Shown here one piece after another: positions 1-8,066 of a stretch of 34,009 nt of DNA. Both the position numbers and the translations under genes were made by a program. How positions within the stretch are numbered: the stretch's first letter is position 1; the number at the start of each line of letters is the position of its first letter. The notes beneath the pieces were generated by a model. That model was given only the letters and a program-made list of their open reading frames with translations, was not told the origin of the DNA and did no database searches. The stretch comes from Gallionellaceae bacterium (GTDB taxonomy: Bacteria; Pseudomonadota; Gammaproteobacteria; Burkholderiales; Gallionellaceae), in contig SCUU01000011.1 of the NCBI GenBank assembly GCA_004297065.1, positions 1 to 34,009 on the forward strand, in the 5' to 3' direction.

Positions 1-118
1 TCACTCGACATTGGATTACATCAGTCCGATGCAGTTCGAGAAAAACTGGTTTGCGGCACGGTTGAAGAAGGCCGCATAATGAACTTGTTAAGATGTACGG
101 ATTACAGGGGCAAGGTCA
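1..118 (+). mobile_element. Right end of an IS3-family insertion sequence
   Basis: The window opens inside an insertion sequence. A transposase reading frame ends at 79, and about 40 bp later the sequence ggggcaaggtca ends at 118. Its reverse complement begins TGACCTTGCCCC, which matches the terminal inverted repeats typical of the IS3 family (they begin TGACCT-CCCC). The element boundary is therefore placed at 118. The left end and the other target-site copy lie outside the window; IS3 elements usually duplicate 3-4 bp, which here would start at 119 (tag or taga). Confidence 0.8.
2..79 (+). CDS. IS3-family transposase OrfB, C-terminal fragment (partial at window edge)
   Basis: The frame starting at base 2 reads 25 residues, including LDYISPMQFEKNW and RLKKAA, followed by TAA at 77-79. 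The block 'Y-x-SP-x-x-FE' close to the C-terminus is characteristic of the DDE integrase-type OrfB of IS3-family elements, where it follows the catalytic rve domain. Only the tail is present, so the catalytic residues and the upstream OrfA/frameshift region cannot be assessed. The inverted repeat some 20-40 bp beyond the stop supports the assignment. Confidence 0.8.
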   Translation, partial: HSTLDYISPMQFEKNWFAARLKKAA

Positions 119-460
119 TAGATGAGGAGAAGGACTAACGAACCCAGGAAAAAACACTTCATAATATCTTGGCAGGCTACCCGGATATTCTTCTTCCTTT
201 TCTTGCCCAATACCTGCTACTGATGCTGTTTCATTGCAAGCCTTATTGTCGCACTGCAAAAAAGCACTGAATCGAAGTTCGAGATCACGTCCCCTGTCTT
301 CAGGGTCTTCGCTTAGTCGTGCATAACCCGCCCCAGAAGGAAGAAAAGAAAAAGAATTGGGTTTAAGCACCAAATGCCCTTGACTGCATCGAGGACACAG
401 CCAGCGAGGTGCTTGGACGCGGTAGAGAGGAGAATTCCAAAGTGCGCGATTAACGGTCAT
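116..460 (-). pseudogene. Zinc-ribbon hypothetical protein, truncated by the IS3 element
   Basis: The 114-residue frame starts at ATG 460 and has two Cys pairs, CPRC (about residues 22-25) and CDNKAC (about 70-75), suggesting a zinc ribbon. The pattern NRALWNSP...W-x-CP-x-C...C-x4-C...RYYE-x-FFP resembles, from memory, the N-terminal part of DUF4145-type hypothetical proteins. In such proteins 'P-x-PH-L' leads into a longer C-terminal domain. Here the frame runs into the IS boundary: the last native codon is 119-121, and the stop TGA (118-116) consists of the terminal bases of the IS inverted repeat. The C-terminal domain is therefore lost. No convincing Shine-Dalgarno lies upstream of 460. 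Function is unknown; truncation is directly visible, family assignment is tentative. Confidence 0.6.
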
Positions 461-573
461 GTGCGGAATGGCTCATATAGATAGCGCAATGTACCGGAGT
501 CGAATTGTTTTGACTATGGCGGGCAACTTGTTGCCCACCATACGGTTTTGATTTTCGCTTTTCTCTCCCCTCA

Positions 574-695
574 TCCGCCACCGGGTAGCGGAGACTGGTC
601 AGGGGTAGTCGGCGAGGACTGTTTGAGCGCGTAGCGCGAGTTCCGCAGCCGCCTGACCAGTCGAGCAACGCAGGGAACCTCGAAGAGGTGGCGGA
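574..695. repeat. Nested inverted repeat
   Basis: Outer arms tccgccacc (574-582) and ggtggcgga (687-695) enclose inner arms gactggtcagg (593-603) and cctgaccagtc (652-662). All are perfect complements. The arrangement would fold into a long cruciform or RNA hairpin with a GC-rich apical loop. It resembles intergenic repeats scattered through betaproteobacterial genomes rather than a coding or regulatory site of the flanking gene. Confidence 0.6.
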
Positions 696-718
696 TTGGG
701 GTCGCCTTTTCTTGGGTT

Positions 719-772
719 ACTTTCTTTTTGGCGAAGCAAAAGAAAGTGACTAGCTGTCGGGCTACCCCCGAC
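719..772. repeat. Two adjacent hairpins of a dispersed intergenic repeat
   Basis: Arms actttctttt (719-728) and aaaagaaagt (738-747) form a 10-bp stem over ttggcgaag-like loop sequence. Immediately after comes gtcggg/cccgac (756-761, 767-772). The block 'ttacttt...ggcgaagcaaaagaaagt' is, to my recollection, common between genes in beta- and gammaproteobacteria. Confidence 0.55.
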
Positions 773-790
773 GGTTTTGGTTTGAATGAA

Positions 791-843
791 GAGGGAATGC
801 AACGAGCGTTCCCTCTCCCTAGCCCTCTCCCAGTGGGAGAGGG
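791..843. repeat. GA/CT-rich palindromic repeat
   Basis: Two successive stems are visible: gagggaa (791-797) with ttccctc (809-815), and ccctctccc (823-831) with gggagaggg (835-843) over a three-base loop. The 'ccctctccc...gggagaggg' unit is a familiar intergenic repeat in proteobacteria. It is related in composition, though not identical, to the homopurine palindrome found inside murB at 13825-13894. Confidence 0.55.
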
Positions 844-871
844 GACAAAACCCAGCGGGCTTCTCCCATCC

Positions 872-904
872 TTCGATACGGCTACGCTTACTCAGGACGA
901 ACGG
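872..904. repeat. Dispersed repeat (ttcgatacgg...aggacgaacgg type)
   Basis: The segment begins ttcgatacggctacg and ends ctcaggacgaacgg. I recognise it as the common 'CCGTTCGTCCTGAGTA...GTATCGAA' repeat of many betaproteobacterial genomes. It sits just downstream of the DUF815 ATPase stop codon (reading leftward), where it could act as a 3' RNA structure. Confidence 0.5.
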
Positions 905-909
905 TAAGG

Positions 910-1764
910 CTACATTCTCCCACACCAATCCTTGGCAAACTGCCCCGCCACTCTCCCGCTGCGCGAACCCCGCATCAACGACCACTGCAACGCCGCCGTG
1001 CGCACTTCATCCGTCATGCCCTGCTGCCAGCCGTGATGCGCCAGCCAGTGCCCCGCCACCGCCAGATATTCATCCTGCGTGAACGGATAAAACGAAATCC
1101 ACAAGCCGAAGCGCTCCGACAGCGACACTTTCTCCTCCACGCTCTCCGCCGGATGCACTTCGTCGCCGACGTATTTTGTGGCGAGGTTGTCCTGCATGTA
1201 GTCCGGCATCAGGTGGCGGCGATTCGATGTCGCGTAGATGAGCAGGTTGTCGGAGAACGTCACCAGGTCGCCGTCCAGCGCGGCTTTGAGCGCTTGGTAG
1301 CCGGGCTCGGCATCGTTAAAAGAAAGGTCGTCGCAATACAGGATAAAGCGCTCACTGCGCCCCTGCACGAGACCGACGATATGCGACAGGTCGATCAAGC
1401 CCTGCTTGTCTATCTGGATCACGCGCAAGCCTTGGTTGGCATATTCGTTCAGCAACGCTTTAACCAGCGACGATTTGCCCGTGCCGCGTGCGCCGGACAG
1501 CAGCACATTATTGGCTGTGCCGCCGTTCACGAATTGCTGCGTGTTCTGCTGGATGCGTTGTTTTTGATCGTCCACGCCGAGCAGGTCGGCAAGTGCGATG
1601 CGTTGAAAATTGGGGACGGGATGCAAGCTGCGTTGCTGGTGATCCCAGCGAAATGCGGCGGCGGCATGCCAATCGGGAGGCTGCGGCTGCGCGCCGGGCA
1701 ATACGTTTTCTAGGCGGGCAAGTAAGCCCTCAGCGCGAGTGAGGAAGTGGTCGAGTTTGTCCAT
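910..1764 (-). CDS. DUF815-family P-loop ATPase
   Basis: This 284-residue protein has a Walker A motif GARGTGKSS at about 91-99 and a Walker B-like LYCDDLSF at about 142-149, followed by a sensor-like YATSNRRHL segment. These are hallmarks of the DUF815 family (AAA-type ATPases, cytoplasmic, cellular role unclear). An open frame extends upstream to 1818, but the extra residues are translated from the repeat in the intergenic gap. The ATG at 1764 begins the conserved MDKLDHFL N-terminus. It is the last gene of the leftward secA-cNMP-argJ run, although a 146-bp gap with an inverted repeat separates it from argJ. Family assignment is firm; no substrate or partner can be inferred. Confidence 0.85.
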   Translation of the reverse strand: MDKLDHFLTRAEGLLARLENVLPGAQPQPPDWHAAAAFRWDHQQRSLHPVPNFQRIALADLLGVDDQKQRIQQNTQQFVNGGTANNVLLSGARGTGKSSLVKALLNEYANQGLRVIQIDKQGLIDLSHIVGLVQGRSERFILYCDDLSFNDAEPGYQALKAALDGDLVTFSDNLLIYATSNRRHLMPDYMQDNLATKYVGDEVHPAESVEEKVSLSERFGLWISFYPFTQDEYLAVAGHWLAHHGWQQGMTDEVRTAALQWSLMRGSRSGRVAGQFAKDWCGRM

Positions 1765-1781
1765 AACGCAAAACCTTTTTA

Positions 1782-1902
1782 TCCGCAGATTACACAGATT
1801 AACGCCGATTAAAACCAAAAAACTAATGGGCGACAGAACAACTCTTAAACTTCCGCATACCCTGCATGCACTTAATCTGCGTCAATCTGTGTAATCTGCG
1901 GA
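1782..1902. repeat. Inverted repeat in the argJ-ATPase gap
   Basis: The arms tccgcagattacacagatt (1782-1800) and its exact complement (1884-1902) are 19 bp each, and the similarity continues imperfectly inward (aacgccgatta against its counterpart near 1873-1883). The unit 'CGCAGATTACACAGATT' recurs as an intergenic repeat in many unrelated bacteria. It fills most of the 146-bp gap. No T-run follows the stem, so it is not a canonical terminator. Confidence 0.8.
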
Positions 1903-1910
1903 CAAGGGTT

Positions 1911-3128
1911 TTAGCTTCGATAACTCGCGTTGATCTTCACATAGTCGTAAGAGAAATCGCAGGTCCACAGCGTGGCGTTCGCCGCGCCGCGATTCAGTAT
2001 CACGCGGATGGTGATGTCGCTTTGCTGCATCACGCGCGCACCGTCTTCTTCCCGATAACTCTTTGCACGCCCGCCGCTTTCGGCTACCAGCACATCATCG
2101 AGATACAGCTTCAATGTCTCGACGTCGAGATCGCCCACTCCGGCATAACCGATGGCGGCGAGGATACGACCGAGGTTGGGATCGGATGCGAAGAACGCGG
2201 TTTTGACCAAGGGGGAATGCGCGATGGCGTAGCCGATTTTTTTGCACTCGGCTTCGTCTTTGCCGCCTTCGACCTGGATGGTGATGAACTTGGTCGCGCC
2301 TTCACCGTCGCGCACGATGGCTTGCGCCAGAATGGTGGCGACTTCGGTAATGACGGCTTGCAACGCGGCGCGGTTCGCCGCATCTATCGCCACGCCGCTC
2401 TTGCCGGTGGCGATGAGCATCAGCGCGTCGTTGGTGGAGGTGTCGCCATCCACGGTGATGCAGTTGAACGAACGGTTCGCGGCCTCGCTCACCATCTGCT
2501 GCAACAGCGGTTGCGCGATGGCGGCATCGGTGGCGATGTAGCCCAGCATGGTCGCCATGTTGGGATGGATCATGCCGGAGCCTTTGGACATGCCGGTGAC
2601 GGTGACAGTCTTGCCGTTGATCTGCACTTGCTTCGACACGGCCTTGGCGACGATGTCGGTGGTCATGATGGCTTGCGCCGCATCGAACCAGTTGTCGGCT
2701 TTCAGGTTTGCGATGGCCTGAGGCATGCCCGCGACGATCTTCTCGACGGGCAACGGCTCCATGATGACGCCGGTGGAATACGGCAGCACCTGCTCGGACG
2801 CACAGCCCAGCAGCTTGGCCAGTTCTGCGCAGGTAGTGCGCGCAGCAGCCATACCCTGCTCGCCGGTTCCGGCGTTGGCGTTGCCGGTGTTGACCAGCAG
2901 CGCGCGTATGCCTTTATTGGCGGCCAGATGCTCTTTCGCAACAGTCACCGGCGCGGCGCAGAAGCGGTTGGTGGTGAACACGCCCGCGACGGTAGCACCG
3001 TCATCCAGCTTGATGGCCAATACGTCTTTGCGGTTGGCGCGCTTGATGCCCGCTTCCGCCGTACCCAAAAAAACGCCCGCAACGGGCAAGAGTTGTGCCG
3101 CGACGGGCGCAGATAAATTCACCGGCAT
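1911..3128 (-). CDS. argJ: Bifunctional ornithine acetyltransferase/N-acetylglutamate synthase
   Basis: ArgJ moves the acetyl group from N-acetylornithine to glutamate in the cyclic arginine pathway and, in bifunctional forms, also acetylates glutamate with acetyl-CoA. The 405-residue length is normal. The self-cleavage site is visible as [11 protein letters not shown], with Thr119 as the expected N-terminal nucleophile of the beta chain. The oxyanion region [12 protein letters not shown] precedes it, and [14 protein letters not shown] follows. Start ATG 3128 is preceded by gaggaa. It lies 15 bases after the cNMP-like gene. Whether it is mono- or bifunctional cannot be read from the sequence; no other arginine gene is in the window. 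Confidence 0.95.
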   Translation of the reverse strand: MPVNLSAPVAAQLLPVAGVFLGTAEAGIKRANRKDVLAIKLDDGATVAGVFTTNRFCAAPVTVAKEHLAANKGIRALLVNTGNANAGTGEQGMAAARTTCAELAKLLGCASEQVLPYSTGVIMEPLPVEKIVAGMPQAIANLKADNWFDAAQAIMTTDIVAKAVSKQVQINGKTVTVTGMSKGSGMIHPNMATMLGYIATDAAIAQPLLQQMVSEAANRSFNCITVDGDTSTNDALMLIATGKSGVAIDAANRAALQAVITEVATILAQAIVRDGEGATKFITIQVEGGKDEAECKKIGYAIAHSPLVKTAFFASDPNLGRILAAIGYAGVGDLDVETLKLYLDDVLVAESGGRAKSYREEDGARVMQQSDITIRVILNRGAANATLWTCDFSYDYVKINASYRS

Positions 3129-3143
3129 GGAATTTTTCCTCGA

Positions 3144-3641
3144 TTAATAACGACCGTGGACACGATGGATGTAGTTGGTCATCTCGACGGATTGCGTGTT
3201 CATGCGGCGCACGATGCCGTGCACATGGCGCACGATGCCGCGCATCACGTAATACACGATGGCGGGTTGGGAGTTCAGCAGGGACTCGAAGCGCGAGCGT
3301 TCCAGCACCAGCACTTTGCTGTCGGTCTTGGCGATGGTGGTGGCGCTGATTTGCATGACATTGCCGCCGACGAAACCGATGATCCCGGCCAGATCGCCGG
3401 TCTGGAGCATGTGCAGGGTCATTTGTTCGCCGCCGGTATTGGCGGTCGCTTCCACGTCGCCGCTGCCCAGGATCAGCAAAGAGTCTTTCAGTTCGGTTTC
3501 GCCCGGCTTGAGGATGTATTCCCCAGCCTTGTATTCGCGCACCGTAATCAGGCTTGCCAGCAGCTCGATCTCGGAATCGCGCAACTCCTCCGACAAAGTG
3601 GAACAGCGCAATGCATTCAATACCAACTCATTCGTTACCAT
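3144..3641 (-). CDS. Small cyclic-nucleotide-binding-domain-like protein
   Basis: The 165 residues fit a Crp/Fnr-type beta-barrel (for example YKAGEYILKPGE, LLILGSGDVEA, HMLQTGDLAGIIGFVGG) plus the long helix after it (VYYVMRGIVRHVHGIVRRM). The protein then stops, so the helix-turn-helix DNA-binding domain of Crp/Fnr regulators is absent. In the phosphate-binding cassette, the Glu and Arg that hold cAMP in CRP are not evident: the segment reads GDLAGIIGFVGGNVMQISATTIA. Binding of a cyclic nucleotide is therefore doubtful. Start ATG 3641 has gggagag upstream. It is embedded between secA (30 bp away) and argJ (15 bp away), apparently co-transcribed. A single-domain sensor or adaptor role is inference. 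Confidence 0.8.
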   Translation of the reverse strand: MVTNELVLNALRCSTLSEELRDSEIELLASLITVREYKAGEYILKPGETELKDSLLILGSGDVEATANTGGEQMTLHMLQTGDLAGIIGFVGGNVMQISATTIAKTDSKVLVLERSRFESLLNSQPAIVYYVMRGIVRHVHGIVRRMNTQSVEMTNYIHRVHGRY

Positions 3642-3671
3642 TCGTTCTCTCCCCGTAGTCGTTAGGCAATA

Positions 3672-6395
3672 TCAACTCAATTTTCCGTGGCACTGCTTGT
3701 ATTTTTTCCCCGATCCGCACGGGCAGGGTTCGTTGCGCCCGACCTTCTCGCCGGATCGCACAAAGGGCTTGTGTTCGGCATCTTCCTGCTCCGCGTGGCT
3801 ATCCTGCGCCAGCGCCTCTTCATAAGCGGCGTGATGATACTGCACATTTTCGGGCGCGTGGGGGGCTTCAACAGCTTCAACTTCTTCGCTGCTGCGTATC
3901 TGCACATTCATCAATGTTTGCGTCACGTCGCGCTTGATGCTTTCCAGCATGTTGGCGAATAGCTCGAACGCTTCGCGCTTGTATTCCTGCTTGGGGTTTT
4001 TCTGCGCATAGCCGCGCAGGTGGATCCCCTGACGCAGGTGATCCAACGCGGCCAGATGCTCGCGCCAATGCTGATCCAGGCTGCCCAGCATCACGATGCG
4101 CTCGTAGCCGTGCATAATTTCGCCGCCGACGCTATCGACCTTGGCCTGGTATTGCTGCCGCCCGGCTTCTGCCACGCGCTCGCGCAGGCCGTCCGCATCA
4201 AGCTGCTTGTCCTGCTCCAGCCATTGCGCCACAGGCAGATGCAATTGGAACTCGGACACCAGCGCCTTCTCCAGCCCCGCCGCATCCCACTGCTCTTCCA
4301 TGCTGCCGTGCGGGAAATATTCGGCCACGGTGTCGGACAGCACCCCCTCGCGCATCGCGCTGATTGTTTCGGAAATATCGTCGCTTTCCAGCAACTCGTT
4401 GCGCTGCTGGTAGATCACCTTGCGCTGGTCGTTCGCCACGTCGTCGTATTCGAGTATCTGCTTGCGCATGTCGAAGTTGCGCGCCTCGACCTTGCGCTGC
4501 GCGTTCTCGATGGCACGGGTCACCCACACATGCTCGATGGCTTCGCCTTCCGGCAGCTTGAATTTATTCATGATCGCGGCAACGCGATCCGATGCGAAGA
4601 TGCGCAACAGCGGATCCTGTAGCGACAGGTAGAAACGGCTGGAGCCGGGATCGCCCTGGCGTCCCGCACGACCGCGCAACTGGTTGTCCACGCGCCGCGA
4701 TTCGTGACGCTCGGTACCGATGATATGCAGGCCGCCGCTGGCGACGACCCGCTCGTGCACCGGCTGCCACTCGGCGCGCAATTGCGCCACGCGTTGTTCG
4801 CGCGTAGCCACATCCAGACTCTCGTCCATGCGCACCAGTTCGATAGGTTTCTCGACGTTGCCGCCCAGCACGATGTCGGTGCCACGCCCCGCCATGTTGG
4901 TGGCGATGGTGATTGCCTTCGGACGTCCCGCCTGAGCGATGATCTCGGCTTCGCGCGCATGCTGCTTGGCGTTCAGCACCAGGTGCGGCAGCTTTTCTTT
5001 TTCCAGCAGCTTCGACAGCAGCTCGGAAGTCTCGATCGACGTCGTGCCCACTAATACCGGTTGGCCGCGCTCAAAGCAATCGCGCACATCGGCGATCACC
5101 GCCGCATATTTCTCGCCGGTTGACAGATACACCTTGTCCATCAAATCCTTGCGCACGGTCGGTCGGTGCGGCGGAATGATGACTGTTTCCAGGTTGTAGA
5201 TGGACTGGAACTCGAAGGCCTCGGTATCCGCCGTTCCGGTCATACCGGACAGCTTGTTGTACATGCGGAAATAATTCTGGAAGGTGATGGAAGCCAGCGT
5301 CTGGTTTTCTTTCTGGATCGCCACGCCCTCTTTGGCTTCGACCGCCTGATGCAGCCCGTCCGACCAGCGGCGACCGGACATCAAGCGCCCGGTGAATTCG
5401 TCCACGATGACCACTTCGCCGTTTTGCACGACATAGTGCTGGTCGAGGTGGTACAGGGAGCGCGCGCGCAAGGCGGCATACAGGTGGTGGATCAGCGTGA
5501 TATTGGCAGGGTCGTACAGGCTGCCGCCCGCAGGCAACAATCCGGCCTGCGCCAGCAATTGTTCGGCACGCTCATGCCCGGCTTCACTCAACAATATCTG
5601 GTGATTCTTTTCGTCCACACTGAAATCGCCTTCGGACTCTTCGGTCTCTTGGCGCACCAGATGCGGCACGATTTTGTTCATCTGCGTATACACATCCAGA
5701 TTGTCTTCGGCTTGGCCGGAAATAATCAGCGGCGTGCGCGCCTCGTCGATCAGGATGGAGTCCACCTCGTCGACCACGGCGAAATTCAGGCCGCGCTGGA
5801 AACGCTCGTCCGCTTGCGCCGCCATGTTGTCGCGCAGGTAGTCGAAACCGAATTCGTTGTTGGTGCCGTAAGTAATGTCGGCGGCATAGGCGGTCTGTTT
5901 ATCGCCGTGATCCATGTTCGACAAAATGACGCCGACCGACAAACCGAGGAAGCGGTACAAACGCCCCATCCATTCCGCATCGCGCGAGGCGAGGTAATCG
6001 TTCACCGTCACCACATGCACGCCCCTGCCGGACAGCGCGTTCAAATATGCGGGCAGTGTCGCCATCAGGGTTTTGCCTTCGCCGGTGCGCATCTCGGCGA
6101 TCTTGCCGTAATGCAGCACCATGCCGCCGATCATCTGCACATCGAAGTGACGCATCTGCAAAGCGCGCTTGCCGCCTTCACGCACCACGGCAAAAGCTTC
6201 CGGCAACAAGGCATCCAGCGTCTCGCCCTGCTGCACGCGCCGCTTGAACTGCACGGTCTTGCCGCGCAACTCATCGTCGCTCAACGCGGCGAGACCCGAT
6301 TCCAGTGCATTGATGGCATCTATGTTGCGGCGATATTGTTTGAGCAGGCGGTCGTTGCGGCTACCGAAGACGCTTTTCAGCAATTTGGAAATCAT
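3672..6395 (-). CDS. secA: Preprotein translocase motor ATPase SecA
   Basis: SecA drives unfolded preproteins through SecYEG by ATP hydrolysis at the inner membrane. The protein is 907 residues, close to the usual proteobacterial length. Walker A MRTGEGKT is at 102-109, and the [15 protein letters not shown] helicase motif is near 210. The arginine-finger region [12 protein letters not shown] follows, and the C-terminal zinc and SecB-binding motif [13 protein letters not shown] sits just before the end. Start ATG 6395 gives the standard [15 protein letters not shown]-terminus; its Shine-Dalgarno is weak. A terminator lies 36 bp upstream, so secA probably has its own promoter in or across that terminator. 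Unlike enterobacteria, no secM precedes it. Confidence 0.98.
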   Translation of the reverse strand: MISKLLKSVFGSRNDRLLKQYRRNIDAINALESGLAALSDDELRGKTVQFKRRVQQGETLDALLPEAFAVVREGGKRALQMRHFDVQMIGGMVLHYGKIAEMRTGEGKTLMATLPAYLNALSGRGVHVVTVNDYLASRDAEWMGRLYRFLGLSVGVILSNMDHGDKQTAYAADITYGTNNEFGFDYLRDNMAAQADERFQRGLNFAVVDEVDSILIDEARTPLIISGQAEDNLDVYTQMNKIVPHLVRQETEESEGDFSVDEKNHQILLSEAGHERAEQLLAQAGLLPAGGSLYDPANITLIHHLYAALRARSLYHLDQHYVVQNGEVVIVDEFTGRLMSGRRWSDGLHQAVEAKEGVAIQKENQTLASITFQNYFRMYNKLSGMTGTADTEAFEFQSIYNLETVIIPPHRPTVRKDLMDKVYLSTGEKYAAVIADVRDCFERGQPVLVGTTSIETSELLSKLLEKEKLPHLVLNAKQHAREAEIIAQAGRPKAITIATNMAGRGTDIVLGGNVEKPIELVRMDESLDVATREQRVAQLRAEWQPVHERVVASGGLHIIGTERHESRRVDNQLRGRAGRQGDPGSSRFYLSLQDPLLRIFASDRVAAIMNKFKLPEGEAIEHVWVTRAIENAQRKVEARNFDMRKQILEYDDVANDQRKVIYQQRNELLESDDISETISAMREGVLSDTVAEYFPHGSMEEQWDAAGLEKALVSEFQLHLPVAQWLEQDKQLDADGLRERVAEAGRQQYQAKVDSVGGEIMHGYERIVMLGSLDQHWREHLAALDHLRQGIHLRGYAQKNPKQEYKREAFELFANMLESIKRDVTQTLMNVQIRSSEEVEAVEAPHAPENVQYHHAAYEEALAQDSHAEQEDAEHKPFVRSGEKVGRNEPCPCGSGKKYKQCHGKLS

Positions 6396-6430
6396 GTTTT
6401 TGTTTTACTCTGTCACTACCACGAATAAAT

Positions 6431-6460
6431 AAAAAAGGGTGAGGCACCACCCTCACCCTT
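6431..6460 (-). terminator. Rho-independent terminator after the M23 peptidase gene
   Basis: Read on the minus strand, the stem AAGGGTGAGG, loop GTGGTG and stem CCTCACCCTT are followed by a T-rich run (TTTTTTATTTATT, from 6436 downward). The 10-bp perfect GC-containing stem and U-tract are canonical. It lies 19 bp after the peptidase stop codon and 36 bp before the secA start, separating the two transcription units. Confidence 0.9.
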
Positions 6461-6478
6461 GTTACAAAGCTGGCGCGA

Positions 6479-7402
6479 TCAACTTGCGGCTCTTTGCAGG
6501 AAACGCACCGGGTTTTGGGCGAGGCCTTTATATCTCACTTCAAAATGCAGATGGGGCCCGGTGGAACGCCCCGTGCTACCGGAAAGGGCGATTTCCTGCC
6601 TACGCCGCACCATCTGCCCGACCTTGACCAACAGCTTGGAAGCATGGGCATAACGCGTGACTATATCGTTGCCGTGATCGATCTCGACCATATTACCATA
6701 TTGCGGATGGTAATCCGCATACACCACCACGCCGCCTGCGGAAGCATAGATCGGCGTCCCTTCCTGCACCATGTAGTCCACGCCCTCATGCATGGCGTTT
6801 TTCCCGGTGAACGGATCGATACGCCAACCGAAATTGGAGGAATACCAGCCCTCGGTGATCGGCGCTACCGAAGGCAGCAAACGCTTGTTCAAACTGTCCT
6901 GCATCAACAGCGTCTCCAGCGCAACCAGTTTGTCGCTGCGGTCGCCCAACAAAGTCGAGAGACTGGCCAATTGCTGGTTCATGTTACCCAAGGAAACGTC
7001 CGCTTGCCGCGTGACCGGCAGATAAGGGCCGCCTTGCGCGGGCAGTTGCTCGAAAGAAAACTCCTGCGGTTTCATGCCGGTCATCTTGGCCAGACGCGCA
7101 CCCAAAGTGTCCAGGCGCAGCAACCGCGCTTGCATCTGCCCCAGCCGCTTCGCCATCGTGTCCAAGCTCTCGCGCAAATAAGACTGCTGCTTTTGCTGCT
7201 CGTCCTGCTGCGCGCTGGCGAGCCAGTTGCGCAATTCATTGCTGATACTGCCGGGCTGCAAACGCACGATCGCGTATTGCGCCATCAGCACGGCACCGAC
7301 GAAAAGCAGCAATGCCGACATCGCCATCGCTATCAGGTGTGTGCGTGTGAGCGTAATGCTACGTACTTTTGCATACCGACTGGAAACTAGAATAATATTC
7401 AT
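6479..7402 (-). CDS. M23-family (LytM-type) cell-wall metallopeptidase
   Basis: The 307-residue protein has an N-terminal transmembrane segment (about 23-42), a coiled-coil stretch (about 60-110) and a C-terminal LytM domain. Zinc ligands and catalytic residues are intact: H205-EGV-D209 (HxxxD), H253 in RYAHAS, and H284-L-H286 in GPHLHFEVR. Intact ligands indicate an active DD- or endopeptidase on periplasmic peptidoglycan rather than an EnvC/NlpD-type activator. Start ATG 7402 follows a strong ggggga/ggagg signal. It is divergent from dciA with only 35 bp between the starts, so the two promoters must overlap the genes. Members of the family sit in this position, between lpxC and secA, in many betaproteobacteria. 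Confidence 0.92.
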   Translation of the reverse strand: MNIILVSSRYAKVRSITLTRTHLIAMAMSALLLFVGAVLMAQYAIVRLQPGSISNELRNWLASAQQDEQQKQQSYLRESLDTMAKRLGQMQARLLRLDTLGARLAKMTGMKPQEFSFEQLPAQGGPYLPVTRQADVSLGNMNQQLASLSTLLGDRSDKLVALETLLMQDSLNKRLLPSVAPITEGWYSSNFGWRIDPFTGKNAMHEGVDYMVQEGTPIYASAGGVVVYADYHPQYGNMVEIDHGNDIVTRYAHASKLLVKVGQMVRRRQEIALSGSTGRSTGPHLHFEVRYKGLAQNPVRFLQRAAS

Positions 7403-7437
7403 GCCTCCCCCTTCCTTGAGTTCAATCCCGCCTAACC

Positions 7438-7857
7438 GTGCCGCACCGCCTGAATGACTTCCTAACTTCCAGCCGCGAACTGCGCCAGCTTGCGCACAAA
7501 GCGCAGCAACTCATAGCGCTGCAACGGCAGTTTGAGCACGTCGTCCCCCCCTCTTTAAAACGGGGCTGCCGCGTGATGCAACTCGACAGGCAGACACTGA
7601 CTCTGGCTGCGGATAACGGCGCAATCGCCGCAAAACTACGTCAAATGACTACAGAATTAGCGAGCAAACTCCGAGAGCGGGGCTGCGAGGTTACTGTAAT
7701 TCAGGTACAGGTGCAAGTTGGCAACCTCCCATATGCGCCGCCGCCCAAAGCACATCCGCTTAGCGCAACCGGCAAACACCAACTGGCCGAATTCGCCGAA
7801 AAATTGGCCGATTCGCCGTTAAAAGAAGCGCTGAGCCGCCTCGCAAAACGCAATTAA
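7438..7857 (+). CDS. dciA: DciA-like (DUF721) protein
   Basis: The 139-residue protein (RLNDFLTSSRELRQLAHKAQQL..., then VMQLDRQTLTLAADNGAIAAKLRQM...) fits the DUF721 fold. In bacteria lacking DnaC/DnaI this family, DciA, acts as loader or predecessor of the replicative helicase DnaB. A GTG at 7438 gives the expected N-terminus; no clear Shine-Dalgarno precedes it. It is the only plus-strand gene between 910 and 30959. It is divergent from the M23 gene, and its stop overlaps the stop of the facing small membrane-protein gene by four bases. Assignment is by length, pattern and the conserved lpxC-dciA-secA neighbourhood; sequence conservation of the family is modest. Confidence 0.75.
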   Translation: MPHRLNDFLTSSRELRQLAHKAQQLIALQRQFEHVVPPSLKRGCRVMQLDRQTLTLAADNGAIAAKLRQMTTELASKLRERGCEVTVIQVQVQVGNLPYAPPPKAHPLSATGKHQLAEFAEKLADSPLKEALSRLAKRN

Positions 7858-8054
7858 AGCAGTACCCGCCAAGCAATCAACACGTAGCGCTCCAGCAAAA
7901 ACAGCACACCGAACGCCAGCAGCATGACGATCACGAAGCGCGCCACTTGCCAGGCAAAACGCAAATAGCTCTGCTTGCGGGTAAACACATAGGCACCGCC
8001 GGACAGGACAATGATTAGCGCGGACAGCACCAGTAACAAACGCAATACCAGCAT
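7854..8054 (-). CDS. Small two-TM membrane protein of unknown function
   Basis: The 66-residue protein has two hydrophobic stretches (about residues 2-24 and 41-60) separated by a basic loop (FTRKQSYLRFAWQVAR). It is predicted to be an inner-membrane hairpin. ATG 8054 is preceded by ggagg at good distance, which argues strongly that it is translated. It lies 12 bp after lpxC, so it is probably the last gene of the dcw transcript. Its last four bases overlap those of the convergent dciA. I do not recognise a named family. Confidence 0.75.
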   Translation of the reverse strand: MLVLRLLLVLSALIIVLSGGAYVFTRKQSYLRFAWQVARFVIVMLLAFGVLFLLERYVLIAWRVLL

Positions 8055-8066
8055 GTGGCCTCCGTG

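Larger units (their letters stand above)
461..909. other. Gene-free stretch of stacked palindromic repeats
   Basis: I find no credible gene in these 449 bases; the frames present run through repeats and have no family resemblance. The stretch contains, in order, a 7-bp stem hairpin at 521-536 (gggcaac/gttgccc), a nested palindrome at 574-695, a hairpin pair at 719-772, a GA/CT-rich palindrome at 791-843 and a repeat at 872-904 that stops five bases short of the next gene's stop codon. Confidence 0.7.

Noticed and set aside
450-668. 72-codon minus-strand open frame
   Set aside because: It covers repeat DNA, overlaps the start of the truncated zinc-ribbon gene and has no recognisable motif.
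599-985. 128-codon minus-strand frame and a 98-codon plus-strand frame near 786-1082
   Set aside because: Both run through palindromic repeats and into the end of the DUF815 ATPase gene; their products read as translated repeats.
6396-6430. SecM-like arrest peptide or leader for secA regulation
   Set aside because: Only 35 bases separate the terminator from the secA start, with no room for an upstream peptide, and the preceding gene encodes an M23 peptidase.
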